Shown: positions 1 through 10,466 of the stretch, piece by piece
How the letters are laid out: each line of letters starts with the position of its first letter
Numbering within the stretch: position 1 is the stretch's first letter
NCBI RefSeq assembly: GCF_002813555.1
Contig: NZ_CP025057.1
Span: 744,001-808,000 of the forward strand
Length of the DNA stretch: 64,000 nucleotides
Direction: 5' to 3'
DNA from: Spiroplasma floricola 23-6
GTDB lineage: Bacteria; Bacillota_I; Bacilli_A; Mycoplasmatales; Mycoplasmataceae
Made by a program: the position numbers and the translations under genes
The notes under the pieces: generated by a model
The model's input: only the letters and a program-made list of their open reading frames with translations
What the model was told of the DNA's origin: nothing
Database searches by the model: none

Positions 1-240
1 TTCTAGGTACTTATTTGCTTTTTTCAAAGCTCTTTTACAAGTAGCATTAACTTGTAGTTTCCTGATCCCACCCTTACACCCTTTACTTTTATAAGTAACT
101 GGAAACTTGGAGATTTTATATTTAATATTGAGTTAATAAAATCAATACCTTCGATTAACTATTTTTTTATTCCCTGTTTTCTATAATTAGAAATTTACTA
201 TCTTCGTAAGTTGATTCGTAACCTCTTACGTTTATTATTA
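1..240 (-). pseudogene. Degenerate coding remnants at window edge
   Basis: Read on the minus strand, this stretch gives short protein-like pieces in different frames, for example VRGYESTYEDSKFLIIENRE before a stop near position 175 and KFPVTYKSKGCKGG nearer the edge. Stops and frame changes separate them. The first 120 bases are visibly less AT-rich than the DNA that follows. This looks like the decayed tail of an acquired gene, perhaps mobile, but no family was recognised and the left part is outside the window. Confidence 0.3.
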
Positions 241-762
241 TCAATTATTAATAAAAATAATCAATAATAATAAGTTAACATAAAATTATTTTTACTTTTT
301 TATATTTCTTTTATATTTTAAAATTATTATATTTTTAATAATTTTTTTGATATAAAAAATATTTAAATTAATTTTTAATTTCTGCATTTTTGTATAAAAA
401 AATAATTCTTTTATAAAAGTAATTTTTGTATACAAAAAGTTATGTTTATTCAACTTTTCAGATAATTTTAAATTTTAAATAATCTATTTATATTTATAAA
501 AATTTAATTAAAACTTTGACTATGAGTTTTTAATATAAAACTTTAATTTATATCTTATTTACAAAAAATAAGCTTCTTTTTCTGAAACTCTCTATAGTTT
601 TTAAATTAAACTAACTATTTTGTTTATTCCCGAACTACATCAAATGATTACACTTTTTTTATATGTAATACTTTTGACTTCTTTATTTTAATACTTTAAA
701 TTTAAAATGCAAGTCTTTTTTAAAAATATTTTTAAAATATTAAAATATTTTTAATTATAAAT
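241..762. other. AT-rich intergenic region
   Basis: No convincing reading frame was found on either strand. The only structure seen is a perfect 16-base palindrome, TTTTTGTATACAAAAA, at 423-438, with a related imperfect copy about 35 bases to its left (388-403). These could be regulatory sites or chance in such AT-rich DNA. Confidence 0.4.
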
Positions 763-793
763 AAAAATAGTTATTTAATAAATAACTATTTTT
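763..793 (-). terminator. Terminator hairpin of the phosphatase operon
   Basis: Two 14-base arms (AAAAATAGTTATTT and its complement) around a 3-base loop. The hairpin overlaps the stop codon of the phosphatase gene, and a T-rich tract follows on the minus strand. Confidence 0.6.
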
Positions 794-1238
794 CAAAATT
801 ATATGGAAAATTTAGCTTTAAAAAGGCCTTTCACCCTGGATTTGGTGAGTGATTTGGATATATTTTTCAATATTCTTTTTGAGCTTGTTCATAATTATCT
901 GCTTTTATTATATTATTTCTAACTAAATACATAAATACTATACTTGCACTTCTATTAACTCCTCAAATGCAATGAACATAAATTTTTTTATCTTTAATAT
1001 TGGTTTCAATTTCTTTAATTGCATCAAGTATTAAATTTTTATCCATATCTTCTAAATATGGATAATCTTCAAAGTTATAAAGTATTCTCTTTTTTTCATG
1101 TTGTATAAGTTTATTTAACCCTTTATGGGGATTTTGATCTTGAAAGATTTCTTGAGCACAGCTAAGAATTAAGTCAGAATCTTTTGGAACTGAGTGCATA
1201 TCTCCTAAATATAAATTATCCACTATTTTTTTGCTCAT
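786..1238 (-). CDS. Dual-specificity / tyrosine protein phosphatase
   Basis: A 150-residue cytosolic protein of the cysteine-based phosphatase superfamily. The CX5R loop is visible as HCIWGVNRSAS, with catalytic Cys90 and Arg96; one of its loop residues is a TGA-encoded Trp. The upstream segment with EDYP and an Asp-rich stretch fits a dual-specificity phosphatase fold that removes phosphate from Ser/Thr/Tyr. The length is right for a minimal catalytic domain with no extra domains. It lies 15 bases downstream of an unassigned 171-residue gene, so the two are probably co-transcribed. The substrate cannot be read from the sequence. Confidence 0.8.
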
Positions 1239-1253
1239 ATCATATCTCCTATC

Positions 1254-1769
1254 TTAAATTCAATTTTCTAAAAATGCATTAAAAAATTCTTCTTCATTAT
1301 CTATGAACAAACAATCATAGTCTGTAATACTTTGATTTTCCAAATTTTTGTATTTCAAAATATTTACAAATATATGATTACTTTCATCAATTACTTGTTC
1401 TAAAAAAACAATTGGTCAGTGTTGTAAACTTGTTTTTAATTGTAATAGTCCTATTTTACTTGATTTATCTAGATATAAATTAATTAATTCATCTTTCTCA
1501 TAATTTTCTTTACCTGTTAGGTCACAATAATATGATATGTTATTTTGATTACTTGCTTTTATTAATCAATCATTTTCATCGAATTTTATATATAAATTAA
1601 CAATTTTATCTTTTGTATTTAAAAAATGTACTTTATAGACATTTTTCAATTCATAAGATTGTCCCTCATCATTTAACTGCACATCTTTTGAATCAAAAAA
1701 TTCAATATGATTACATTCTCTTTCTATTAATATTGTATTTAGTTTCTTTAAAAAGTTAACATTATTCAT
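1254..1769 (-). CDS. Hypothetical protein, 171 aa
   Basis: No family recognised. The protein is soluble-looking and acidic, without signal peptide or membrane segments, and contains TGA Trp codons. The ATG at 1769 is preceded by a purine-rich GGGGGT sequence that can serve as ribosome binding site. It is the first gene of a two-gene unit with the downstream phosphatase. Its role may be linked to that enzyme, but this is inference from position only. Confidence 0.6.
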
Positions 1770-1796
1770 ATAATTACCCCCTTTTAATTATAATAA

Positions 1797-1818
1797 AAAA
1801 CTCGCTAATAGCGAGTTT
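1797..1818 (-). terminator. Rho-independent terminator
   Basis: ACTCGCT-AAT-AGCGAGT hairpin. On the minus strand it is followed by TTTTTTATTA. No intact minus-strand gene lies to its right, which suggests that the coding remnant at 2010-2081 is the end of a lost gene. Confidence 0.7.
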
Positions 1819-2256
1819 AAATATTATATAATTTAATCTTAAATCAGTTGGCTAATACTATTTTAAGATATCTAAGTAAAAATGTAATCTGTATGTGTTA
1901 AGCATTAAGCTATCTATATTTAAAAATTAATACCATATTATTTTATAAAACAAAGAAAACAAAATAATATAATATTTTAATCTAATACTTCAAAAAATAT
2001 TGGTTATTTTTATTTTTTCAAATCCCAAGTACCAAAACTAATTCTTATTCTAAATGCAAAATTATTTATTCCCACCTTTGATTAAAAGGCTCTTTTATTT
2101 TATCAATATCAAAGAAAAAGTATGTAGTTTTATGTAAAATAGAAATTATTTTAAGAAATAAAAATATATTTTATTTATTTTTATAAACAATTTTAGTAAA
2201 AATAAATAGAAATTTAATTTATAATTGTTTAGAATAATTTAAAAGGAATGATATTA
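1819..2256. other. Intergenic region with a short gene remnant
   Basis: Mostly AT-rich and without genes. On the minus strand, 2010-2081 reads as the protein-like tail NNFAFRIRISFGTWDLKK followed by a stop, using a TGG Trp codon. It may be the end of a deleted gene. The promoter of the plus-strand hydrolase gene should lie near the right end. Confidence 0.35.
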
Positions 2257-3267
2257 ATGAATTACAAAAAAAGTCTAAAAAAGTTAAAGAGATATCACTA
2301 TAACTGATTTAATTTAACTTTAATGATACTTTTATTTCCGTTGGTTTTACTTTTATCAGCACTTTGTGCAATTATCTTCGTACCCTATTTATTTAAATAT
2401 CCTAGAAAAGGTTCTTATAAAGGTGTTGTTGAATTCAATACCTATGAACATTTACTCTATGATCTAGAAATTAAAAAAATGAGCAATTTTAATATAAAAA
2501 AAGAACAAATAAGAGATTTCAATATTGGAGCACTTAAAGAACAAATAAGTGCTTTAATGGTTAGAAATAAAAATAGTAAAAAATGAGTTGTAGGTCTTCA
2601 TGGTTTTAAACGAAATAAATACATGGGTTTAAGGGGAATTTATCACTTCTATGATCAAGGTTATAATTTAATTACTTTTGATGCTTTTGCTCACGGTTCA
2701 ACCTATGGTAAATACTCTGATTTTGGTTTAACTAACGCAAAAGTTTTAAATGAAGTTATTAGTTGAGTTAAAAATACCTTTGATGTTGAAGAAATTGGGG
2801 TCTTTGGAACAAGTATGGGAGCTACTAGCTCACTTTATTTTGCAAAAAAATATTATCAATCAAATAAAATAGATTGATTAATTGCAGATTGTCCTTTTGC
2901 GCAAGCAGTTCCTCAAATTAGATTCTTCTTAAAAAAATATATGAAGTTGCCTTGATGACTAATGTCTTTAGGGATTAACTATAATTTTAGAAGATATGCA
3001 AAGAAAAGTATTAAAGAAGTTAACTTACTATTAGGTTTTGAAAATATTGGTGAATTAAAAATCTTATTTATTCATGGTAAAAAAGATGATTTTATAATGT
3101 ATCAAAACTCAGTTGTTATGTATCATTTGAAAATAATGACAGAAGAAAATAAATTAAGTGAACTAAAATTATATGAAAATGCTAAACATTCAAGTAGTAT
3201 GCACAAAAACATGGTCAATTACATAAATACTACTACTAGCTTTGCTCAAAATTTACAATCTTTATAA
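2257..3267 (+). CDS. Alpha/beta hydrolase, membrane-anchored
   Basis: A 336-residue serine hydrolase of the alpha/beta fold. The nucleophile elbow is GTSMG (Ser186); LHGF near residues 114-117 would form the oxyanion region. The likely acid is Asp277 or Asp278 in GKKDDF, and the base is His311 in AKHSS. One hydrophobic segment at residues about 23-45 would anchor the catalytic domain to the membrane. The start was set at the ATG at 2257 because AAAGGA lies at proper spacing; a second ATG at 2248 directly abuts it. The family includes esterases, lipases and peptidases, and the substrate is unknown. It converges on the next gene. Confidence 0.8.
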
Positions 3268-3277
3268 AAACGAAATA

Positions 3278-3310
3278 AAAACACAGGTTAGACTATAAAC
3301 CTGTGTTTTT
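3278..3310. terminator. Bidirectional terminator
   Basis: ACACAGGTT / AACCTGTGT hairpin with a T tract on the plus side and an A tract on the other. It sits between two convergent genes and can serve both. Confidence 0.8.
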
Positions 3311-3330
3311 ATTTAGCTATTTAATTTATA

Positions 3331-5067
3331 TTAAACAATTGATTTTGCTCCACTATTTATTTCATGAGTTGTACCTTGTGGCAACATGAAATGTGCATTT
3401 CAATTTTTTGTTTTATTATAGAAAGTTAAAGTACATTTATTTCAAACGATAATAATTTGATCATTTTCATCTGCTGGACCACCTTGAGTATTTCACTTTT
3501 TAAGTTTTGTGTTAACTTGGTTATCTCAAACTATTTTTTTATTTTTTAAACTAAAAATGAATTTTTTGTTATCAAAGTTTAAAACATATCCATTTTTAAG
3601 ATCATTTCCTTTTAAGTAATAAACTGCTGTACCATTATCAGAAAAACCTGCAATTTTATCATAAGGTGAAAATTCAAAGTTTGAATGATCTTCATTTCAT
3701 TCAATTTTTTCACTACCAAACAGTCCACCTTTTCAAGACCATATATCAGTATCATATGCTCAATTAGAGGCCATAGAACGAGCTATTAATAAGTTTTTAG
3801 ACTTTATTTCTGCACTGTCAAACTTTTTACCACTGTTAAGCAATTCTTGAACTTGTGTTTGATAAGGATTTACAACTCTTTGTGCATATCCTTCTGTTCC
3901 ATATTCATTTGGAGTTCAAGGATTAATAAGGTGCTTTTGACTACTATTTTCTCAATCTAAAACTTTATTCTTTGGTTGTTCTTTTTGAACTATTTTTTCT
4001 GCTTCAATATTTTGTAATTTATCAAGATCCATTCTTTGATATTTTCCGTTTTCATCTTTTTTAACAGGTATAAAACCTTGTTTTTCATCTCACTCACATA
4101 ATGCTCATCATGCTGATTGAAATGGTCCACCAAAAGGATTATCTTGAACTGAAGCTGATACATATCAAAGATTTTCATCAATTCTTACTACATTGGGAAC
4201 TTCAACACCAATATTTCTTACATAAAGTTCACTCACTTTAGTAATTTTAGGCTCATCTTCTATTTTTTCTTTATCTGAAAAATAATTTATTTTTCAAAAC
4301 TCTAATCTATTGTGAGCAGATATTGCAAAATAAAGTTCATCTTCTACTTGAAAAAGAGCAGTATCTCTTCAATCCATTGTTCCATCATCATTTAAACATT
4401 CTTTAGATAAAACCCCAGATGTATAAAAATCTTTTCCTAAACCGTGTGAAACAAAATAGGCAATTCCACTTTCATCTGTTGTCTCATATCCTGATGAATA
4501 ATTACTTCCATGAGATACTGATTTTTGTGAATCTAATGAGTTTTTTTTACCAATTTCTTGTGATTCATCTTGATTCAAAATTGTTGAAGGTTGCATTGAT
4601 AAAACAAATACAACATCACCTTTTTCAAAGTATCTTCCTTGAGTATCAACTCATACAGATCCACCCAATGCTGAAGTTGATCCTTTACCATTTATAGTTG
4701 AAAATTCTCTACCTTGTTTTATTCTATATTTACCTTGTGTTCATTTATTTAAATCAGGTGATGTCATTTCAATTCACCCTGCTGGAAAGCCTTTTCCATC
4801 TCTAAATAGCATTCAACTATAAAATAATTGTTGCTCTTCATCTCATAAAATTGAACATGAATCATTTGCAAAAGCATTAGCATTTCCTTCTTTAGAGTTA
4901 AAAGGACTATATCAGTTCATAGGTCTATCAAAATAATTGTCATTACTATAATTAACATTAGTTGAACAAGACATTACACTCAATGGTGCAACAGTCATTA
5001 AAGTGGCTGCATTAATTCCTAAAACAGTTTTAAATCAAGTCTTTGTTTTGTTAACTTTTTTAATCAT
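3331..5067 (-). CDS. Lipoprotein, GH32-like glycosidase
   Basis: A 578-residue protein with a lipoprotein signal peptide: basic start, hydrophobic core and Cys34 in the lipobox-like VMSC. The mature part resembles the five-bladed propeller of glycoside hydrolase family 32 (sucrose/fructan hydrolases). An early AND-SC-ILWD segment occupies the place of the nucleophile motif, WRDTALF resembles the RDP block, and EVPNVVRIDENLWYVSAS resembles the third carboxylate block. All three are divergent, so activity is not certain. A strong AGGGAGG ribosome site precedes the ATG. It would act outside the cell, anchored to the membrane. Confidence 0.55.
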
Positions 5068-5180
5068 ATTTCCTCCCTTATTTTTATTACTAAAATGTAA
5101 ATTTTTAAAATCACTAATAAAATTATACCACTTAGCAAAAAAAATAATAAATTTTCCTTATTTTTTAGATTTGAGAAAAT

Positions 5181-5230
5181 AAAAAAGTAAGTATAAAAGA
5201 GATATTTATCTTTTTTTGACTTACTTTTAT
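5181..5230. terminator. Hairpin between lipoprotein gene and remnant
   Basis: AAAAGTAAGT and its complement ACTTACTTTT with a loop of about 26 bases, flanked by A and T tracts. It resembles a bidirectional terminator, but the loop is long. Confidence 0.45.
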
Positions 5231-5337
5231 AAATTTTTTAATTTCTCAAATTCTAAAACACTTATTTAAAATGGTTATTTAAAATAAACTATCTTTAATA
5301 ATCTTTTAAATTTAATAAAAAATTACAATAAGTTTAA

Positions 5338-5637
5338 TTAAAATATTGGATTTGCATAATTATTCCAATTTTGTTCACTTCAAAAAGCATTTTTAGATAT
5401 ATTGTAGTAATTCAAATATAGAGGAAATTGGCATAAATAATTAATATCGTTTAATTCAAGATTATAAAAATTAAACAACATTATTTGTTAATTTAAGTGA
5501 TCAACTGTTTGTTGTGCTTGAAAATATGTGCTATATATAGCAATAATATTCATATTTACAACAAAATAACTACTGTTTTTAATTAAAATATAATACATAC
5601 TTTTTGAATTACTTTCTTTTGATAAAAAATAAATATT
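5338..5637 (-). pseudogene. Interrupted reading frame, probable pseudogene
   Basis: In one minus-strand frame there is a protein-like reading of about 100 codons broken by a single TAA at 5488-5490. The part before the stop includes IAIYSTYFQAQQTVDH; the part after includes CQFPLYLNYYN and ends EQNWNNYANPIF with a TAA stop. The same frame on both sides and the amino-acid make-up suggest a decayed gene or C-terminal piece. No family recognised. Confidence 0.4.
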
Positions 5638-5642
5638 TTAAA

Positions 5643-6572
5643 CTACTTTACGTCTAACTGTCTAGATTCTAATGCTTTATGAATAGCTTCCATATTTATA
5701 GGTAAACTATTAACATTTGATAATGGTAAATTATTCTTTATTAAATATAAGAATAAATAGTTTATTTGTTTTTGATTTTTAATTCCTATAATTAAGGAGT
5801 TTTCAGTTTCATCATATTTAAAGGATTTAATATTATATTTAGCAAGAAAATTTTTAAGATTTTCTACGTTAAATTTCTGTTTAATAAATAATTTATATTT
5901 AGGATATAAATCTAACTCTTCTTTTGAGCCTTCAAAGATTTTTTCTCCCTTTTCTAAAATTATATAATCATCAATAATATCTGCTATTTCATCAATATTG
6001 TGAACTGTAATAATAATAGTTTTGCCCTGCTCTTTATAATTTATTAGCAGTTTTTTTATTTTGTATCTTCAAACAGAGTCTAAATTAGCTCCTGGTTCAT
6101 CCATAATAATAATTTCTGAGTCTTTTATAAAACAAAGAATTAGATTTAATCTATTTTTCATACCTCATGAGAAGTTACTTATTTTCTTATTTCTTGCTTC
6201 TCAAAGATCAAAAAACTTTAATCAATACTCTATTTTTGAATTAATTTCTTTTTTATTTATTCCAAAACTTAAGCACATGGTTTTTAGAAAAAAAGTTACT
6301 TTAATATCATAAAGAGCAAAATCAATTTGAGTATAAAAAGTTATTTCTCTATTTACTTTATAATTAAATAATTTCTTTCTAGAGATATTTTTTATTAAAA
6401 TATCTCCTTTAAATTTCTTTGTAGCACCAATAATTGAGTTAATTAAAACACTTTTACCACTGCCACTTGAACCAAGAATAGCTGTTACTCTATTTTTCTT
6501 TATTTCACATGAAATTGGCCCAACCTTATTTTGTTTAAATTTCTTTAAAAAATTCTTAATAACTATTTGCAT
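5643..6572 (-). CDS. ABC transporter ATP-binding protein
   Basis: A 309-residue ABC ATPase. Walker A is GSSGSGKS (residues 34-41), the signature region is the divergent FSWGMKNRL, and Walker B is EIIIMDEP, followed by an H-loop His in ITVHNID. About 90 residues follow the ATPase core. It is the last gene of a three-gene operon; its ATG lies 5 bases past the stop of the permease gene, so it should power that permease. The direction of transport and the substrate are not evident; ABC-2-type exporters have this layout. Confidence 0.85.
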
Positions 6573-6577
6573 TTTAT

Positions 6578-8344
6578 CTACCTCAAATCAGCTCTGCTAA
6601 ATTTATAACTTCCAATCAAAATGAAAATTAAAGATAAACAAGACTGAATGGCTAAATAAATTCAAGCTTGTATATAGTTTTTAGAAGAGTTTTTGTTAAT
6701 AATATTTTGTTCATTTAGTTTAAAAGTATAATTTTTATAACTTAAAAATAAATTTTTTTGTTCATTTAACTCTATTTTAGATTTTGAGTAATTTTTAAAT
6801 CAAAAATCATCATAAGAAAATCCAGAAAAGTTTGCATAATTTGTTCAAATTCCATTAAATATATTTACATTGTTATATCAGTCAAATTTTTCTCTAGCTT
6901 TTAAATAATTTATTCAACCTTCATTGTTTACATCTACTTGATAATTTGTAGCAACAATATACTTACTTGTATAATTTATAAAATACTCTTCTAAAATTCT
7001 GGCAGCTAACATTAAAGGTAAAAATAAATCCTCTTTAACAAATTTATTTTCATTTACTCCAGGTTTCAATGTTAAACCATTTTGCAATGAAGAAGTTGCA
7101 TTTAAGTTATATTTGTAAAGATTAACTAAATAATCTTTTCTCATTGTTGCACTTATTGTTTTATTGTCTTTATAAATTTTACTTTTTGATTCATCAACAA
7201 AAACAAACTCATTAAAGTAATCACTTGATAATTCTTTAAAATTTGAAAGTTGATTTTGAATTGTTTTTAAAAAATTGTAAAGATCTTGTAATACTAATTT
7301 CTCTGATTGACTTTTATCTTGTGAATTATAAGCTAATTCTTTTAAAGCAACTTCATCTATAAAAGTTTTATTTAAATAGATTTTAAAATCAACTGAGTCA
7401 TTTGGTTTAAAAGCTGCTAAATCTGTTAGAGCAGCATCAACAGGTAAAGTTTTTAGATTTAAATTATCTTTCAAAATCAGCATTTCTGTATTGTTTATAA
7501 CTCCTAAGGAAGTTCAAAAATTATTTAGTCTATTTGAAATTGATTCATTAGTTACAAAACTTTCCTTAGTAAATTGATTATCTTCGACCATAAACTTATT
7601 TAAAGCAAAAGATAAATAAGGGTATTTAACTTTATAGTTTACAATATAGTCTTGTAAATCAAATGAGTCATATAAATCAGGGATTTTATACAATTGCCCT
7701 CCATTATAGTTAAATTTTATTGTAGATTGCTCTTCTTTTGTAGTTATGAATTGTCTTGGAATGTTTGATAAAAAAGTTATAGAGATCAATAAGGTGCAAA
7801 TTATTGTTGTTACTTGCAAAGAAGTAACTAGCAATAAGAGCAAAATAAAAGATATTAAAAATAAACAAGACATAAAAGAGTATGCTAAAAATGCTAAATT
7901 AAGTCTTAGCACTAATTTAAAATTATCTGACATGAAAGTTGATGCAGCTATAATAACAATACAAGAAAATAATATATTTATAAAAGCAATTCCAAGTATT
8001 AATATAAATTGACCGCACAACATTTTTAGTCTAGAAATTTGATTTGATAAGACAAGATAAAGCAATTTATTATCTATAATGTTAACCAGAAAAAATTGTA
8101 ATGATCTTAAAATTATTAAGAAAATAAACAATGAAATGTAAATAATGATATAAAAATTAAAATAAGTTACAATTTTTTCTCCTGTATCTAAAAATAGAAA
8201 AGTTAAAGAATATATTATTGGAAAAGTTAATAAAAACAAATTTAAAATAATAAATGATTTTTCACGAAAAATCATTTTAAAATTAAATATTAATATATTC
8301 TTAAAAGAGATTGTAGATGCTAATTTTTTATTTGTAGTTAACAA
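6578..8344 (-). CDS. ABC transporter permease (ABC-2 type)
   Basis: A 588-residue integral membrane protein. A first membrane segment lies at about residues 26-50 (LTFPIIYSLTFLFLD), a cluster of hydrophobic segments follows up to about residue 200, a long extracytoplasmic region occupies roughly residues 205-540, and there is a final membrane segment near the C-terminus. That is the topology of ABC-2-like exporters. The start is a TTG at 8344, two bases before the upstream lipoprotein's stop codon ends, with AAAGG just before it; no ATG fits better. It is coupled to the upstream lipoprotein and downstream ATPase genes. Confidence 0.75.
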
Positions 8345-8345
8345 A

Positions 8346-10262
8346 TTAACCTTTACTTCTTTCAATAAAAATTGACTGTAGTGAACTATCTGCTTTATAT
8401 TGTTCACAAACAAAAGCAATATAAATGAAATTCATTTTTATAGCTAATGCAGTAGTTCTACTTGTGAATCCACTAAATAATCTTGTTTCTTTATAACCTT
8501 GATCAGTTACTTCTAAGTCTGAATAAATACCATACCATTTCTCAATATCATTTATTGAGTTATTTGAATTAAAGTTTGTTGTTGCTAATCTAAATGTTGA
8601 TTGATATCCTTCCTCTAATAATTTATCTCTGAAATTAATTTGATTCTTATAATTTAATGATAAGGATTCATTAAGATTTCAAACAAAGCTTCCATCACTA
8701 TTTTTCAATTTGTCTCAAATATTTTCTTCAATTTGACCATCTCTTACTTTACCACTAAATGCAAATGGTGTTCTAAATTGCTTGCTTCCACTATTGTTTA
8801 AAATTGTTGGTTCTCTTGTATCAAAAACATTTTGAAATGATTCAAGACCTTTAATTACATTAAAGTAAATTGCATTTCCCAAAGATGTGTCTTTTATCAT
8901 TGTGTCATTGTTATTATCACTGCTTTCACTATTATCAATAGAAGCAGAATAGCTTAATTCAAAAGCATTAATTGGTAAAACATAATTTTCATTTATTCTC
9001 ATTAATAAACCTTCAAGTAAAACATTTCCATGCATAAATGAATTAGTTTTTTTGTAATTTCCTTCATAACTATTTGCTGTTAAAAACTTACTAAAATCAG
9101 TTTGATAATTAGAAAGCATACCTTTTAAATTCTTATTTAATAAAGAATAAATTGCATTATTTACTTGTTTAGTTCCATAATCTTTAAAAGCAATTTGATC
9201 TCCATATTGTTGAATTTTTTCCATAACAGCTTTAGTTATTGCAGAATACTCTTCACTGTTTTGTTTATCTAAAAAGTAATCATGTTTTGTTGTTTCTATT
9301 TTTTTAGTTACAGTATTTGATTTAAAATTAACTTTGTTATCTTCATACTCTAAATTTATATTAATATTATTTAAATATTTTGATTTAATAAAACTTGAAA
9401 AATCTGTTTTAAACTCATCAGAAGTATAAATTTTTTTAAGTGCTTGCATTCTTTTATTTTCATTAAATAAATCAAACATTTCATAAGTTTTATTTTGAGA
9501 AATATTTAATGCACTATTTTTATAATCCAATCATGAGTATTTAGAATCAGTTGCTAAGAAATCTTTTTTAATATTTGTTTGAATATTTTTAATAATTTCA
9601 ACTATAGTTTTATCATTTGTATAAGTAAATGATAAGGGTGTAGTTGTTGTAAAGTTTTCTTTTATCCCATCTTCATTTTTATATTGAATTGCTATATTTA
9701 TTTTAATAATTGTTGATGATAAAAAGTAATCATCATTAGCTTTTGTTAATTGTTCTTGTTGTCAATCTTTATTAGTATATTTTATATCAATAGAGCTTTT
9801 ATCAAAGTCAATAGAGTCAACAACTGAACCGTTTCAAAGTATAACATCATATTTATCTGATGTTTTGCTTATATCATTTAATTGTTTTTCTAAATCTGAA
9901 GTGTTTAAAATATTGCTGAAATCTTTTGCAATATTTTCTTTAATTTCTTCTGTCATTTCTTCTTTAGTTGAATAAGTAGAAATATCTGTTGATTTTCCAT
10001 ACTTTTCAATGTTTTCTCTATTAAAGAAATTATATTGAACTCCATCATTTACTAATCCCAATAATTTATCTTTTTTTGAATTTATATGAGAACTTATAAT
10101 ATCACTTGCTTTTGTTTTAAGTTCTTTAATAAGTTCAGAAATATCTTCATTAGGTTTTGAAGGATTTTTATCTTCATCCTTTTTTGTTCCACAAGCAATA
10201 ACTGTAGTTGTTGCTGAAGCTACAATACCAAAACCTGCTAATAGGTTTAATAAAGCTTTCAT
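8346..10262 (-). CDS. Lipoprotein of ABC transporter operon
   Basis: A 638-residue surface lipoprotein with a typical Mollicute signal: MKALLNLLAGF, hydrophobic core, lipobox VIAC with Cys24, then a charged low-complexity linker (TKKDEDKNPSKPNED). No catalytic domain was recognised. The ATG at 10262 was chosen because GAAGGAAG precedes it; an upstream in-frame TTG would put charged residues before the signal peptide. As first gene of the operon with a permease and ATPase, it may bind or present the substrate. A homopolymer tract upstream may make its expression variable. Confidence 0.8.
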
Positions 10263-10349
10263 TTTTCTTCCTTCTTTCAAATAAGTACTTGAAAAAAGTC
10301 AAATAAGTATCTATAAATTTTTATTATTTTTTAATTCAAATTATCCTTC

Positions 10350-10382
10350 TTATGATATTAAAAAAAAAAAAAAAAAAGCAAT
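10350..10382 (-). promoter_or_regulatory. Possible phase-variable promoter with T18 spacer
   Basis: On the minus strand the order is TTGCTT (weak -35 match), a run of 18 T in total (10360-10377), AA, then TATCAT (5 of 6 to a -10 box, 10352-10357). The run fills the spacer, which is 18 bases as read. The start codon is 90 bases downstream. Homopolymer slippage would change the spacing and so the promoter strength. Promoter activity is inferred; the tract itself is plainly visible. Confidence 0.5.
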
Positions 10383-10466
10383 AGATAAATGTAATTATTT
10401 ATTATATACTTTTTTTAAATTATTTTCTTTTTAATTCAATATTAATTTTACTTTTATATAACTATA

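Noticed and set aside
423-438. TTTTTGTATACAAAAA palindrome as origin or attachment site
   Set aside because: No DnaA-box cluster, no integrase and no duplicated attachment sequence nearby; in such AT-rich DNA the palindrome can occur by chance.
4419-4697. Plus-strand open reading opposite the GH32-like gene
   Set aside because: It lies antisense to a gene with signal peptide and conserved blocks, has no ribosome site and is hydrophobic only because of the complement of Lys/Asn codons. Similar antisense readings elsewhere (such as 36248-36704 and 39795-40022) were dropped for the same reason.
8345-8440. ATG at about 8433 as start of the ABC permease
   Set aside because: That ATG is in the frame of the upstream lipoprotein's C-terminus. 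The permease frame has a stop just upstream at 8440 and the TTG at 8344 has a proper ribosome site.
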